Of a stretch of DNA of 64,000 bases, positions 16,660 through 28,072 are shown piece by piece (the first letter of the stretch is position 1; every line of letters begins with the position of its first letter). The notes under the pieces were generated by a model. It saw only the letters and a list, made by a program, of their open reading frames with translations. It searched no databases and was not told the origin of the DNA. The stretch comes from Paucimonas lemoignei (GTDB lineage Bacteria; Pseudomonadota; Gammaproteobacteria; Burkholderiales; Burkholderiaceae_D): positions 19,319-83,318 of the forward strand of contig NZ_SLZQ01000016.1 in NCBI RefSeq assembly GCF_004342585.1, written 5' to 3'. A program made the position numbers and the translations under genes.

Positions 16660-16730
16660 AGGAGCAAATCGAAGCGGGCGCAAAGCATGGCAGGCCTCTC
16701 CTGCACCGGCAATAGGTCTTTGAACTCAGC

Positions 16731-16747
16731 CTTAAGATTTCCTTCAG
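16731..16747. promoter_or_regulatory. PmrA/QseB-like box, PepSY-proximal
   Basis: CTTAAG, 5 nt, CTTCAG: same spacing as the first box with one changed base in the second half-site, 73 bp upstream of the PepSY gene. Confidence 0.6.
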
Positions 16748-16819
16748 GTTTGCCATTCATGCTCGGCCCATGCCTTCCAATAGGAGGCAATCCACCTGAC
16801 ATCCATGAAAGGAAATCCT

Positions 16820-17095
16820 ATGAAAACGTCCCTCCTCAAATCCATGACAGCGTCCGCACTGTTAGCGTTTTCGCTTGGCGCGTTTGCCTCATCCGCGTGC
16901 ACTGATACGCCGCGCGACAAGTGGCTGCCGCAAAAGGAGATTCAAGCAAAACTGGAAAAGCAGGGCTACAGCATCAAGCGCCTGAAGGCGGAAAACAGTT
17001 GCTATGAAGCCCATGTCACCGGCAAGGATGGCAAAAAGGCTGAACTGAAGATCAATCCGGCGGATGGCGCCGTGCTCAAGACTGAGGAAAAATGA
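16820..17095 (+). CDS. Secreted PepSY-domain protein
   Basis: Protein of 91 residues with a Sec signal peptide (MKTSLLKSMTASALLAFSLG, cleaved around AFASSA) and a single PepSY domain (WLPQKEIQAKLEKQGYSIKR, AELKINPADGAVLKTEEK). PepSY domains are small periplasmic modules, thought to inhibit proteases or sense envelope state. The start at 16820 follows AAAGGA by about 7 nt; an ATG at 16805 overlaps that site. It overlaps the cytochrome gene by 4 bp (ATGA). A PmrA/QseB-like box upstream suggests activation by the divergent two-component system. Confidence 0.85.
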   Translation: MKTSLLKSMTASALLAFSLGAFASSACTDTPRDKWLPQKEIQAKLEKQGYSIKRLKAENSCYEAHVTGKDGKKAELKINPADGAVLKTEEK

Positions 17096-17649
17096 TGAAA
17101 CCGTCTGATTATGATGTGGCGGCTTTGCGCAGCCAAAGCGTGCGCGTCTGGGATCCGCTGGTGCGGGTTTTTCACTGGTCGCTGGCGGGAAGTTTTTTCG
17201 CGGCCTATATGCTGGGCGAAGATGGCGGCGCCTTGCATCAAAGCTTCGGCTATGCCGCACTGGGCCTGGTGGCGTTTCGCCTGCTGTGGGGAGTGGTTGG
17301 CCCTTACCATGCCCGCTTCTCCAGCTTCGTGCCTTCAATAGGGAGTTTCTTTGCCTATGCAAACGACATACGGGCGCATCGGGAAAAACGTTATCTTGGC
17401 CATAATCCGGCCGGTGCCATGATGATCCTGGCGCTACTGGCAAGCATCATCGCCACCGGCGTTACCGGATGGATGATGACGACCAATGCATTCCATGATG
17501 CTGAATGGATCGAGGATATCCACGAAGCGCTGGCTGGCGGCACGCTGGCCCTGGTTGGCCTGCATGTCGGCGGCGTCATCTTCAGCAGCTTGCGGCATCA
17601 CGAAAATCTGGTGAAGGCCATGTTTACCGGCCGCAAGCGCGCTGAATAA
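17092..17649 (+). CDS. Cytochrome b561-family membrane protein
   Basis: Di-heme-type membrane cytochrome of 185 residues with four hydrophobic helices. Candidate heme ligands are His in VRVFHWSLAG (helix 1), ALHQSFGYAALG (helix 2) and GLHVGGVIFSSLRHHE (helix 4). Proteins of this family pass electrons between the quinone pool and soluble or secreted partners. Translation is coupled to the PepSY gene by a 4-bp overlap. The electron partner is unknown; the PepSY protein, or a c-type heme protein elsewhere, could be it. Confidence 0.85.
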   Translation: MMKPSDYDVAALRSQSVRVWDPLVRVFHWSLAGSFFAAYMLGEDGGALHQSFGYAALGLVAFRLLWGVVGPYHARFSSFVPSIGSFFAYANDIRAHREKRYLGHNPAGAMMILALLASIIATGVTGWMMTTNAFHDAEWIEDIHEALAGGTLALVGLHVGGVIFSSLRHHENLVKAMFTGRKRAE

Positions 17650-17720
17650 CCAGGATATGCCGGGAACGAGCTGACGCACCCCGGCATTCCAAGCCCGTCA
17701 GCAATGCCACATTAGTTCGC

Positions 17721-18335
17721 CTAAGTCGAAAACAAATCGGCAAACCGCCGTGCCATTGCCTGTGGATCGGCAGCCAGATACACGCTGCTGATCGCCGCCA
17801 CCATGTCAGCGCCGGCAGCCACCAGCGGCGCGGCATTATCGACAGTCATGCCACCGATGACCGTCACCGGCAAAGGCACGGCGGCATGGGAATCCGCAAT
17901 GATCGACAGCGGCGTGGTCACCGGATACTTCTTCACGCGCGAAGCATAAAAACCGCCGAAAGCGACATAGCTCGCGCCGGCTGCATGCGCCTTGCGCGCC
18001 AATTCCAGATCGCCGTAGCAGGAAGATCCCACGATCTTGTCCGGCCCGACGGCAGCGCGCACCTCGGCCACTGCCGCATCGGTGCCGCCGACATGCACGC
18101 CATCGGCATCGATCGCCATGCAGAGATCGACATAGTCATTGACGATGAACGGCTTGCCGTACGAACGGCACAAGGCCAGCAAGCATTCAGCCTGCTCGCG
18201 CCGCAGGCCGGCATTGGCGGTCTTGTGGCGATATTGCACGATTGCCGCGCCACCCTTGAGGGCCAGCTCGGTAATTTCCAACAGCTTTTGCGTGTCATCC
18301 CAATCGGGAGTGACGATATACAAACCCTTCATCAT
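17721..18335 (-). CDS. thiE: Thiamine-phosphate synthase
   Basis: TIM-barrel enzyme of 204 residues that joins HMP-PP and thiazole phosphate to give thiamine phosphate. Recognisable blocks are GLYIVTPD at the start, IVQYRHKTA (pyrophosphate-binding), FIVNDYVDLCMAIDADGVHVG, a shortened VGSSCYGDLELA (usually IGVSxH) and TVIGGMTVDNA near the C-terminus. Two adjacent ATGs overlap the thiD stop; the upstream one gives an ATGA overlap. Last gene of the thiC-S-G-D-E operon. Confidence 0.93.
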   Translation of the reverse strand: MMKGLYIVTPDWDDTQKLLEITELALKGGAAIVQYRHKTANAGLRREQAECLLALCRSYGKPFIVNDYVDLCMAIDADGVHVGGTDAAVAEVRAAVGPDKIVGSSCYGDLELARKAHAAGASYVAFGGFYASRVKKYPVTTPLSIIADSHAAVPLPVTVIGGMTVDNAAPLVAAGADMVAAISSVYLAADPQAMARRFADLFST

Positions 18336-19126
18336 GCCGCTTTCATATAGGGGCGCGGACGGCTGGGAATCAGCTGTCCGTCAGCGATGGCATAGGCATG
18401 CTCCAGCGCCTGATGACAATACATTTGCGCATCCTCGATCGCTTCCGCCATTGGCTTGCCGCTCGCCAGCAAGGCGGCAGTCGCCGCCGCCAGGGTGCAG
18501 CCGCTGCCATGGAAGCTGCCAGGCAATCTCGGCCAGGTCCAGGAGCGGAATTCGGCGCCAGAAAACCAGCGATTGACCACCTTGTCGTCATGCGCATGGC
18601 CGCCCTTGATCAACACATGGTTGCAGCCCTGCGCCAGCAAAACTTCGGCCTGCGAATCGATGCGACGGTCGCCACCGGAGAGCACGGTCGCTTCCGGCAG
18701 ATTCGGCGTCACCAGCGTAGCCAGCGCCATCAGGGGCGCCAGCGTGCTGACGGCATCGTCGAGCGCCAGCGCGTCACCGTGGCCGCTGGCCAGCACCGGG
18801 TCCAGCACCACCGGCAGATCCGGCCTGGACTGGCGCAGCTGCTGAATGATTTCCGCGATGGCTTCGGCATTGGCACGATTGCCGACGATGCCGATCTTGA
18901 CGGCGGCAATATCGATCTTGTCGATCAAGACCTGGGCCTGTTGCGTCAGCAATGCAGCCGGCACAGGATGCACCGCATACACGCGGTCATTGTCCTGCAC
19001 CGTCAGGGAAGTCAGCACCGACAAGGGATGCGCGCCCAGCGCGGCTATCGCCTGTACATCGGCTTGCATGCCGGCGCCGCCGCTCGGATCGGAACCGGAA
19101 AACACCAGCACGCTTGCTCGTTTCAT
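18332..19126 (-). CDS. thiD: Hydroxymethylpyrimidine (phosphate) kinase
   Basis: Ribokinase-like enzyme of 264 residues that phosphorylates HMP and HMP-P for thiamine synthesis. Markers are [19 protein letters not shown] at the N-terminus, [22 protein letters not shown] and the anion-hole/catalytic motif [13 protein letters not shown], in which the Asp usual in GTGCT-type kinases is replaced by His, as in many proteobacterial ThiD. The ATG at 19126 overlaps the thiG stop (ATGA). A long upstream extension of the frame runs inside thiG and is spurious. Confidence 0.93.
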   Translation of the reverse strand: MKRASVLVFSGSDPSGGAGMQADVQAIAALGAHPLSVLTSLTVQDNDRVYAVHPVPAALLTQQAQVLIDKIDIAAVKIGIVGNRANAEAIAEIIQQLRQSRPDLPVVLDPVLASGHGDALALDDAVSTLAPLMALATLVTPNLPEATVLSGGDRRIDSQAEVLLAQGCNHVLIKGGHAHDDKVVNRWFSGAEFRSWTWPRLPGSFHGSGCTLAAATAALLASGKPMAEAIEDAQMYCHQALEHAYAIADGQLIPSRPRPYMKAA

Positions 19127-19932
19127 ACAGGACGTCCTTCCATCGGAGATGAGGGGGATGCTGCAAATTTTTTCGGGATACGGCCAGCCAGATACGCGGC
19201 GCGGCCGGCTTCCACTGCCAGGCGCATGGCATGCGCCATGCGGATCGGATCGCGCGCGCCGGCAATCGCCGTATTCATCAGCACGCCATCGCAACCCAGT
19301 TCCATCGCGATGGCCGCGTCCGACGCCGTACCGACGCCGGCATCGACCAGCACCGGCACCTTGGACTGCTCGATGATCAAGGACAGGTTCCAGGGATTCA
19401 GGATGCCCATGCCCGAGCCGATCAATGACGCCAGCGGCATGACAGCCACGCAACCGATTTCTTCCAGCATTTTCGCCTGAATCGGATCATCGCTGCAATA
19501 CACCATGACGTCGAAACCATCCTTGACCAGCTTTTCCGCCGCTTTCAGGGTTTCCGGCATGTTGGGGAATAGCGTCTTGGGGTCGCCCAGCACTTCCAGC
19601 TTGACCAGCTTGTGGCCATTTAACAATTCACGCGCCAATTGCAAGGTGTACACCGCATCCTCGGCGTTGTAGCACCCGGCGGTATTCGGCAGGATCGTGA
19701 ATTCGGATGGCGGCACCACGTCCAGCAGGCTCGGCGCATTCGGGTCCTGGCCGATGTTGACGCGGCGGATCGCCACCGTGATGATTTCCGCGCCGCTGGC
19801 CACCGTGGCGGCACGGGTTTCTTCGAGATCCTTGTATTTGCCGCTGCCGACCAGCAGGCGCGAGCGGTAAATCTTGCCGGCGATGGTCAAGCCTTCGTCT
19901 TGTTCAATGATGGGACGTTCAATTGCATTCAT
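19123..19932 (-). CDS. thiG: Thiazole synthase
   Basis: TIM-barrel enzyme of 269 residues that builds thiazole phosphate from DXP, dehydroglycine and sulphur from ThiS. Conserved blocks are [26 protein letters not shown], the Schiff-base Lys in [29 protein letters not shown] and [14 protein letters not shown]. The C-terminal 15 residues are Ser/Pro-rich and variable. AAAGGA precedes the ATG. It is separated from thiS by 75 bp with no visible feature. Confidence 0.95.
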   Translation of the reverse strand: MNAIERPIIEQDEGLTIAGKIYRSRLLVGSGKYKDLEETRAATVASGAEIITVAIRRVNIGQDPNAPSLLDVVPPSEFTILPNTAGCYNAEDAVYTLQLARELLNGHKLVKLEVLGDPKTLFPNMPETLKAAEKLVKDGFDVMVYCSDDPIQAKMLEEIGCVAVMPLASLIGSGMGILNPWNLSLIIEQSKVPVLVDAGVGTASDAAIAMELGCDGVLMNTAIAGARDPIRMAHAMRLAVEAGRAAYLAGRIPKKFAASPSSPMEGRPV

Positions 19933-20007
19933 GTTGATTCCTTTTATACATGGCGAGCAGTCAGGCTTGTGGCCTTCCGTTCACCTTTACGCTGGTACGC
20001 GCTAGAT

Positions 20008-20214
20008 TCATCCGCCACCGATAGCGCGCACGATATCCACGCGGTCGCGCGGTTGCAGCACGCGTTGCGGCCAAAGGTGACGCGGTACGATTTCACGGTT
20101 GATCGCCACCGCCAGCGACTTGTTGGCCAAGTCGAGCGCGGCGATCAAGTCCTGCACATTTTGATTCTCGGCGAGCGTATGCGGCGCGCCGTTCAGTTCG
20201 ATTTCGATACCCAT
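20008..20214 (-). CDS. thiS: Sulfur carrier protein ThiS
   Basis: Ubiquitin-like carrier of 68 residues. It ends in AIGGG; the C-terminal Gly becomes adenylated and thiocarboxylated before sulphur is passed to ThiG. Most ThiS end in GG, so the extra Gly is a small oddity. The pattern IEIELNGAPHTLAE, LANKSLAVAINREIVPR, LQPRDRVDIVRAI fits the family. It follows thiC by 6 bp. No thiF or thiO (glycine oxidase) lies in the operon, so activation and the glycine-derived precursor must come from genes elsewhere. Confidence 0.93.
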   Translation of the reverse strand: MGIEIELNGAPHTLAENQNVQDLIAALDLANKSLAVAINREIVPRHLWPQRVLQPRDRVDIVRAIGGG

Positions 20215-20220
20215 CTCTAG

Positions 20221-22346
<2,126 letters not shown>

Positions 22347-22423
22347 ATCGACCGCGCGCACAATCCGGGCGTGCGGTCTTGCTGAATTATACCCCTCATT
22401 GCGTCGATTCAGTATCGCGTACC

Positions 22424-22429
22424 TTATAA
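22424..22429 (+). promoter_or_regulatory. Putative valS -10 box
   Basis: Perfect TATAAT 31 nt before the valS ATG. The best -35 candidate, TTGCGT, is 20 nt upstream, longer than ideal. Confidence 0.4.
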
Positions 22430-22459
22430 TGTTAGGTTTCGTAAAAGACACGACAAATC

Positions 22460-25276
22460 ATGGAATTAGCCAAATCTTTCGAGCCCGCCGACATCGAAAA
22501 ACACTGGCGCGCCGAATGGGAACAGCGCGGCTACTACACTGCCAGCACCGATCCCAGCAAACCCTCCTTCAGCATCCAGTTGCCGCCGCCTAACGTGACC
22601 GGCACCTTGCACATGGGCCATGCCTTCAACCAGACCATCATGGATGGCCTGACGCGCTATTACCGCATGCGCGGTTACAACACCGCCTGGATCCCCGGCA
22701 CCGATCACGCCGGCATCGCCACGCAAATCGTGGTCGAGCGCCAGCTCGATGCGCAAAAGATTTCGCGCCATGATTTGGGCCGTGAGAAATTCCTGGAAAA
22801 AGTCTGGGAATGGAAAGAACACTCCGGCTCCACCATCACCGGCCAGATGCGTCGCCTGGGCGCCTCGACCGACTGGAGCCGCGAATACTTCACCATGGAC
22901 GCCAAGATGTCCAAGGCTGTCACCGAAGTGTTCGTGCGCCTGTATGAGCAAGGCCTGATTTACCGCGGCAAGCGCCTGGTCAACTGGGATCCGAAGCTGC
23001 ACACCGCCGTCTCCGACCTCGAAGTGGTGTCGGAAGAAGAAGATGGCTCGATGTGGCATATCCGCTATCCGCTGGCGGACGGCTCCGGTTCGCTGACCGT
23101 GGCCACCACGCGCCCGGAAACTCTGCTGGGCGACGTCGCCGTGGCAGTCGATCCAACCGACGAGCGTTATCAGCATCTGGTTGGCAAGTTCCTGAAACTG
23201 CCGCTGACCGACCGCGACATCCCGATCATCGCCGACGAATACGTCGACAAGGAATTCGGCACCGGCTGCGTGAAGATCACGCCGGCACACGACTTCAACG
23301 ACTATGCCGTCGGCCAGCGCCACAAGCTCGGGCAAATCAATATTTTCACGCTCGACGCCAGGATCAATGAAAACGGCCCGGTCAAATATCAGGGCATGGA
23401 CCGTTTCGACGCGCGCAAGCAAATCGTCGCCGACCTCGATGCGCAAGGCTTGCTGGCTGAAGTCAAGCCGCACAAGCTGATGGTGCCGCGCGGCGACCGC
23501 ACCGGCGTCGTCATCGAGCCGATGCTGACCGACCAGTGGTTCGTCGCCATGAGCAAGGCGGCGCCGGAAGGCACGCACTTCCCCGGCAAGTCGATCGCCG
23601 AAGTCGCGCTGGAAAAGGTAGCCGATGGCTCGATCCAGTTCATTCCGGAAAACTGGACCACCACCTACAACCAGTGGCTCAACAATATCCAGGATTGGTG
23701 CATCTCGCGCCAGCTGTGGTGGGGCCACCAGATTCCCGCCTGGTACGACGAGGAAGGCAATATCTACGTCGCCCGCAATGAGGAAGACGCCAAGGCCCAG
23801 GCTGCCGCCAAGGGTGTCACCGGTGTACTGCGCCGCGAAGACGATGTGCTGGATACCTGGTTCTCGTCGGCACTCGTTCCATTCTCGTCGCTCGGCTGGC
23901 CGGAAGAAACACCGGATTACAAGCTATTCCTGCCCTCCTCGGTCCTGGTGACCGGCTTCGACATCATTTTCTTCTGGGTGGCGCGCATGGTCATGATGAC
24001 CACGCATTTCACCGGCAAGGTGCCGTTCGAAAAGGTCTACGTGCATGGTCTCGTGCGCGACGCTTCCGGCCAGAAGATGTCGAAATCCAAGGGCAATACG
24101 CTGGACCCGATCGACCTGATCGACGGCATCGAACTCGACAAGCTGGTCGCCAAGCGCACCACCGGCCTGATGAACCCGAAGCAAGCCGATTCCATCACCA
24201 AGGCGACCAAGAAGGAATTCCCCAGCGGGATTGCCGCCTACGGCACCGATGCCTTGCGCTTCACCATGGCCAGCTATGCCTCGCTGGGCCGCAACATCAA
24301 CTTCGACTTGCATCGCTGCGAAGGCTACCGCAATTTCTGCAACAAGCTGTGGAATGCCACCCGCTTCGTGCTGATGAACACCGAAGGCAAGGATTGCGGT
24401 TTCGACCCGGCCAATTGTGGCGAGGCTGGCCGCGAATTCTCGCAAGCCGACCGCTGGATCGTCTCCTTGCTGCAGCGCGTCGAAGCCGAAGTGGAAAAAG
24501 GCTTTGCCGATTACCGATTCGACAACATCGCCTCGGCTATCTACAAGTTCGTCTGGGATGAGTATTGCGACTGGTACCTGGAAGTCGCCAAGGTGCAGAT
24601 CCAGAACGGCAACGAAGCGCAGCAACGCGCCACTCGCCGAACCCTGTTGCGCGTGCTGGAAACCATCCTGCGCCTGGCGCATCCGATCATTCCATTCATT
24701 ACGGAACAGCTCTGGCAAACCGTGGCACCGCTGACTGGCAAAACGCTCAATCCGGCCGGTGACTCGATCATGATCCAGCCGTATCCGCAAGCCGAAGACC
24801 AGAAGATCGACGAGCAAGCGGAAAGCTGGATGACGCAACTGAAGTCGCTGACCGATGCCTGCCGCAACCTGCGTGGCGAGATGCAATTATCACCGGCGCA
24901 GCGCGTGCCGCTGATTATCGAAGCCACGGGCGACAAATCTGCAGCCCAAGGTTTCGCGCCCTACCTGCAGGCATTGGGCAAACTGTCGGAAGTCCAGATC
25001 GTCGATAGCCTGCCGCAATCGCCGGCGCCGGTCTCCATCGTCGGCGACATAAAATTGATGCTGAAAGTGGAAATCGACGTTGCAGCAGAACGCGAAAGAC
25101 TGTCTAAGGAAGTGACGCGACTGGAAGGGGAGATTGCCAAGGTCAATGCCAAACTCGGCAATGAAAGCTTCGTCGCCCGCGCACCCGCGCAGGTAGTCGC
25201 GCAGGAAAAGGAACGTCTGGTGACATTCAGCACAACGCTCGACAAATTGCGCGAGCAGCTGGCCAAGCTCCAATAA
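22460..25276 (+). CDS. valS: Valyl-tRNA synthetase
   Basis: Class I synthetase of 938 residues, full length. It has [17 protein letters not shown] (HIGH box), the editing domain with [15 protein letters not shown], the [14 protein letters not shown] motif (KMSKS), the DALRF anticodon-side region and the ValRS-specific C-terminal coiled-coil arm ([20 protein letters not shown]). No Shine-Dalgarno site is obvious. A perfect TATAAT lies 31 nt upstream. No T-box or leader-peptide signature is visible. A hairpin (ACAGGG/CCCTGT, 25288-25306) follows the stop. Confidence 0.98.
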   Translation: MELAKSFEPADIEKHWRAEWEQRGYYTASTDPSKPSFSIQLPPPNVTGTLHMGHAFNQTIMDGLTRYYRMRGYNTAWIPGTDHAGIATQIVVERQLDAQKISRHDLGREKFLEKVWEWKEHSGSTITGQMRRLGASTDWSREYFTMDAKMSKAVTEVFVRLYEQGLIYRGKRLVNWDPKLHTAVSDLEVVSEEEDGSMWHIRYPLADGSGSLTVATTRPETLLGDVAVAVDPTDERYQHLVGKFLKLPLTDRDIPIIADEYVDKEFGTGCVKITPAHDFNDYAVGQRHKLGQINIFTLDARINENGPVKYQGMDRFDARKQIVADLDAQGLLAEVKPHKLMVPRGDRTGVVIEPMLTDQWFVAMSKAAPEGTHFPGKSIAEVALEKVADGSIQFIPENWTTTYNQWLNNIQDWCISRQLWWGHQIPAWYDEEGNIYVARNEEDAKAQAAAKGVTGVLRREDDVLDTWFSSALVPFSSLGWPEETPDYKLFLPSSVLVTGFDIIFFWVARMVMMTTHFTGKVPFEKVYVHGLVRDASGQKMSKSKGNTLDPIDLIDGIELDKLVAKRTTGLMNPKQADSITKATKKEFPSGIAAYGTDALRFTMASYASLGRNINFDLHRCEGYRNFCNKLWNATRFVLMNTEGKDCGFDPANCGEAGREFSQADRWIVSLLQRVEAEVEKGFADYRFDNIASAIYKFVWDEYCDWYLEVAKVQIQNGNEAQQRATRRTLLRVLETILRLAHPIIPFITEQLWQTVAPLTGKTLNPAGDSIMIQPYPQAEDQKIDEQAESWMTQLKSLTDACRNLRGEMQLSPAQRVPLIIEATGDKSAAQGFAPYLQALGKLSEVQIVDSLPQSPAPVSIVGDIKLMLKVEIDVAAERERLSKEVTRLEGEIAKVNAKLGNESFVARAPAQVVAQEKERLVTFSTTLDKLREQLAKLQ

Positions 25277-25287
25277 TAAGTGGAACC

Positions 25288-25306
25288 ACAGGGCGCCATG
25301 CCCTGT
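25288..25306 (+). terminator. Hairpin after valS
   Basis: Stem ACAGGG/CCCTGT with a 7-nt loop, 12 bp past the valS stop. No T-tract follows, so termination is uncertain. Confidence 0.3.
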
Positions 25307-25399
25307 CCTCCTACGCCAGGCCTGCGCAAATTCGCGGCTTGGCGCATGGCACCACCCCAGGGAGAAACACAGTGCAATACGTGCATTAACGGGTGAATC

Positions 25400-26227
25400 G
25401 TGAAACCCATCTCCAGCATGGCTTACTACTGCTGCGGCGTACGGACGCAGGATGCGCAAAGCATCCGTCCGGTATGCGGGGATGCCTATGCCCGCCGGTT
25501 CATGTGCGACTATGGCTTACGCATCTATGAGCTGTTCAAGGAAGAGACGAACAGCAACGCCAGCATCCTCGTCCGCCATCGCATCATCGATGAACTGTTG
25601 CGCGAACAATTGCAGAAGCGCCCGGACACCTGCGTGATCACCATCGGCGCCGGCTTCGACAGCCGTCCTTATCGGCTCGATGGCGGCACCTGGTACGAGC
25701 TGGACGAACCGCAGCTCATCACCTGGAAGGAGGAACGCCTGCCGGCAGAGGAATGCGGCAATCCCCTGCAGCGCATCGCCATCGATTTCGCCAGCGAATC
25801 CCTGGAAGACAAGCTTGCCGCGATTACGCCGACCGGTCCAGTCATCCTGGTAATTGAAGGTGTCTTCATCTACCTGACCGAACAGGAAATCCTGCAGGCG
25901 CTGGCGGCTTTTCAAAAACACTTTCCCGACCATGCCATCATTTGCGACCTGGTCAGCAGCGACATGGTCACGCAGTACGCCACCACCCTGCATGCCAAGA
26001 TCCAGACGCTGGGCACGCGCTTTCAGCCTGTCGAGCGACCCGAAACCGTCTTCACGCTCAATGGCTATTGCATCCGCGAAGGCATCTCGATCATCGAGCG
26101 CGCCGTCGACTTCGGCATCAACCGGATTCCCAAACTGTTGCTGGGTTTTATGCTCGATTGCGATGTCATGGGCAATGCCGTCTACGTCTTTGAACCCGCC
26201 GATCCCTACGACGATCTGGTTCTATGA
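25400..26227 (+). CDS. LCM-type class I SAM-dependent methyltransferase
   Basis: Protein of 275 residues of the leucine carboxyl methyltransferase (PPM1/LCMT) superfamily. The SAM site is VITIGAGFDSRPYRL, followed by the acidic loop (WYELDEPQLITWK) and VILVIEGVFIYLTEQEI, all typical. Bacterial members often methylate polyketide-like or other small acids; the substrate cannot be told. The start is uncertain: GTG at 25400 or ATG at 25418, neither with a strong ribosome site. The N-terminal stretch has an unusual YYCCG Cys pair. It stands alone between valS and the DUF2147 gene. Confidence 0.82.
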   Translation: MKPISSMAYYCCGVRTQDAQSIRPVCGDAYARRFMCDYGLRIYELFKEETNSNASILVRHRIIDELLREQLQKRPDTCVITIGAGFDSRPYRLDGGTWYELDEPQLITWKEERLPAEECGNPLQRIAIDFASESLEDKLAAITPTGPVILVIEGVFIYLTEQEILQALAAFQKHFPDHAIICDLVSSDMVTQYATTLHAKIQTLGTRFQPVERPETVFTLNGYCIREGISIIERAVDFGINRIPKLLLGFMLDCDVMGNAVYVFEPADPYDDLVL

Positions 26228-26325
26228 CAATTAATGAATCCTTCTCCTGATTGTCTTTGTTACACTTGGCTTGCAGCCTGAACATGACAAATGCAAGCCA
26301 AACATAAGACACGACAGGAGACATC

Positions 26326-26769
26326 ATGAAAACCGCTTCCCTTTCGATTTTGGCAATCGGCCTGTGCGCTTCCCTGAATGCCTGGTCGCAATCCACTGCG
26401 GCCGGCCTCTGGAAAACCATCGACGACGAAACCGGCAAGCCGCGCGCGCTGGTGCGCATCCATGAAGAAAACGGCGAATATCGCGGCAAGATAGAAAAAC
26501 TCTTCCGCAGCCCGGACCAAGACCAGAATCCGAAATGCGACAAATGCGAAGGCGCCAACAAGGACCAGCCGATGCTCGGCATGACCATCGTCAGCGGCAT
26601 GCGCCAGGACGGCAACGAATACAGCGGCGGGCAAATCCTCGACGCCGCCAGCGGCAAAGTCTACAAGAGCAAGATGACGCTGATCGACGGCGGCAAGAAA
26701 CTGAATGTGCGCGGCTACGTCGGCGTGCCGATGTTTGGCCGCACGCAGACCTGGCTGCGGGAAGAGTAA
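26326..26769 (+). CDS. Secreted DUF2147-family protein
   Basis: Protein of 147 residues with a signal peptide (MKTASLSILAIGLCASLNAW, then SQS) and the DUF2147 pattern: GLWKTIDDETGKPRALVRI, EYRGKIEKLF, CDKCEGANKDQPMLGM and GGQILDAASGKVYKSKMTL, ending in GRTQTWLRE. The two Cys (CDKC) are a regular family feature. It is predicted to be a periplasmic beta-barrel; the function is unknown. AGGAGA precedes the ATG. It converges with the SMR exporter gene. Confidence 0.85.
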   Translation: MKTASLSILAIGLCASLNAWSQSTAAGLWKTIDDETGKPRALVRIHEENGEYRGKIEKLFRSPDQDQNPKCDKCEGANKDQPMLGMTIVSGMRQDGNEYSGGQILDAASGKVYKSKMTLIDGGKKLNVRGYVGVPMFGRTQTWLREE

Positions 26770-26788
26770 TCACGCGAGCGGCCCGGTT

Positions 26789-27100
26789 TCAAGCCAGCTT
26801 CAGCCCGACAATGCCGGCAATGATCAAGGCGATGCACGCCAGGCGCATCGCGGTGGCAGGCTCGCCATACAGCAGAATGCCGACAATGGCGCCGCCTGCC
26901 GCACCGATACCGGTCCAGATGGCATAGGCAGTGCCGACCGGCAGCGTCTTCAAGGTCCAGCCGAGTAAACCAAAGCTCAGCAGGGAAACCGCCAGGCCCG
27001 CGCCGGCATAGCCCCAACGGCTGAAGCCTTCTGACTGCTTGAATAAAATCAGCCAGACGATTTCCAGCACACCCGCAAACAGCAATACTCCCCAGGCCAA
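26789..27100 (-). CDS. SMR-family small multidrug/guanidinium exporter
   Basis: Four-helix membrane protein of 103 residues of the small multidrug resistance family. The essential membrane Glu is in AGVLEIVWLILFK (TM1), and TM3 carries GTAYAIWTGIGAAGGAIVG. The TM1 pattern is compatible with either the SugE/Gdx (guanidinium) or EmrE-like subtype. The start is TTG at 27100, supported by AAGGGG 7 nt upstream; no in-frame ATG exists nearby. No guanidine riboswitch is visible. The upstream spacer to the hydratase gene is only 33 bp, so the two probably share a transcript. Confidence 0.85.
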   Translation of the reverse strand: MAWGVLLFAGVLEIVWLILFKQSEGFSRWGYAGAGLAVSLLSFGLLGWTLKTLPVGTAYAIWTGIGAAGGAIVGILLYGEPATAMRLACIALIIAGIVGLKLA

Positions 27101-27133
27101 CGTCTTCCCCTTCTCGACATGATTCGAGCGGGA

Positions 27134-27976
27134 TTATACAAATGAAATACTCAAGCCCGGCAGGCTGACGCCCGAAAACGCCGTCACCCAGGTCTGGCCC
27201 GGCGCGAGCGGAAACGCTTCCGCCCACGCACCGGTGCAAACGATCTCGCCTGCGGCAAGCGGCGGAAACTGCGGATTCGATGCCAGCATGCGATGCAGGC
27301 GCTTCAATGCATACACCGGGCTGCCCATCACATCGCTGCCGAAGCCTGCCGCACATAAAGTGAATTCATCCCCATCACTGCGCGACAGGGAAACGCTGGA
27401 ATCCGCCAACACCTGCATCAGATGATTGCGCGATGCCTGCGACAGGGATTTGGGCTCGCCGATCAGCAAGGCGCCGTGCAAGCCAAACGCGGCAATCGCA
27501 TCGGCAATCTCGAATCGCCAGTCCGGATAAGGACATGTCACGATTTCCAGGCCATGCGCCATCCACTCGATGCAATCGGTCAAGCCATGCACGCTGGCGT
27601 GCGGATCGGGCGTGGCGCCCAGCTTGAAAACGATTTCGGGTTGAATGCGCGGCTGCAAGGCGCCGGCCAGGCTTTGCACGCCATGATTATCCTCGACATA
27701 ACGCACGGTCGAATCGAACAGCGGCGACCAGGTCGGCGTCGCCTCGTGACTTACCAGGCCATGCCGTGCCTGGTATTTGGTATTGGCGAAGCCGACCTTT
27801 CGCCCCACCATGACTTCACCATTGGCAATGCGGATATCGGCAATAGTCTTGGCGATTTCATACGCATCGGTTATGGATAAGGGCGCGCGCGAAGTCAGCG
27901 GCGCCATGGGCTTACCCTTGTTGCGTGCCTCGATCAATTGATGGGCATATCGATTGGTTTGAGAGGAAAGCAGCAT
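27134..27976 (-). CDS. 2-keto-4-pentenoate hydratase / FAA-hydrolase family protein
   Basis: Protein of 280 residues of the MhpD/TesE/DmpE hydratase group, which add water to 2-hydroxypenta-2,4-dienoates in aromatic meta-cleavage pathways. Family blocks are SITDAYEIAKTIADIR, VGRKVGFANTK, PRIQPEIVFKLG (metal-binding Glu) and AAGEIVCTGAWAEAFPLAPG near the end. No other aromatic-degradation genes are adjacent, so the true substrate is open. A 16-bp palindrome lies 21 bp upstream of the ATG. Confidence 0.82.
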   Translation of the reverse strand: MLLSSQTNRYAHQLIEARNKGKPMAPLTSRAPLSITDAYEIAKTIADIRIANGEVMVGRKVGFANTKYQARHGLVSHEATPTWSPLFDSTVRYVEDNHGVQSLAGALQPRIQPEIVFKLGATPDPHASVHGLTDCIEWMAHGLEIVTCPYPDWRFEIADAIAAFGLHGALLIGEPKSLSQASRNHLMQVLADSSVSLSRSDGDEFTLCAAGFGSDVMGSPVYALKRLHRMLASNPQFPPLAAGEIVCTGAWAEAFPLAPGQTWVTAFSGVSLPGLSISFV

Positions 27977-27996
27977 TAGACGATCTCACTGGAAAT

Positions 27997-28012
27997 AGTC
28001 CAAAGTTGGACT
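27997..28012. promoter_or_regulatory. Palindromic operator candidate upstream of the hydratase gene
   Basis: Arms AGTCCAA and TTGGACT are perfect inverted repeats around a 2-bp centre, positioned 21 bp before the hydratase start. This suits a dimeric repressor. No regulator gene is adjacent. Confidence 0.5.
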
Positions 28013-28072
28013 CGATCCAGCGCAAAATAATTCGCATTTTCTTTGCGACTTGAATGCGAAAGCGATGGATGC

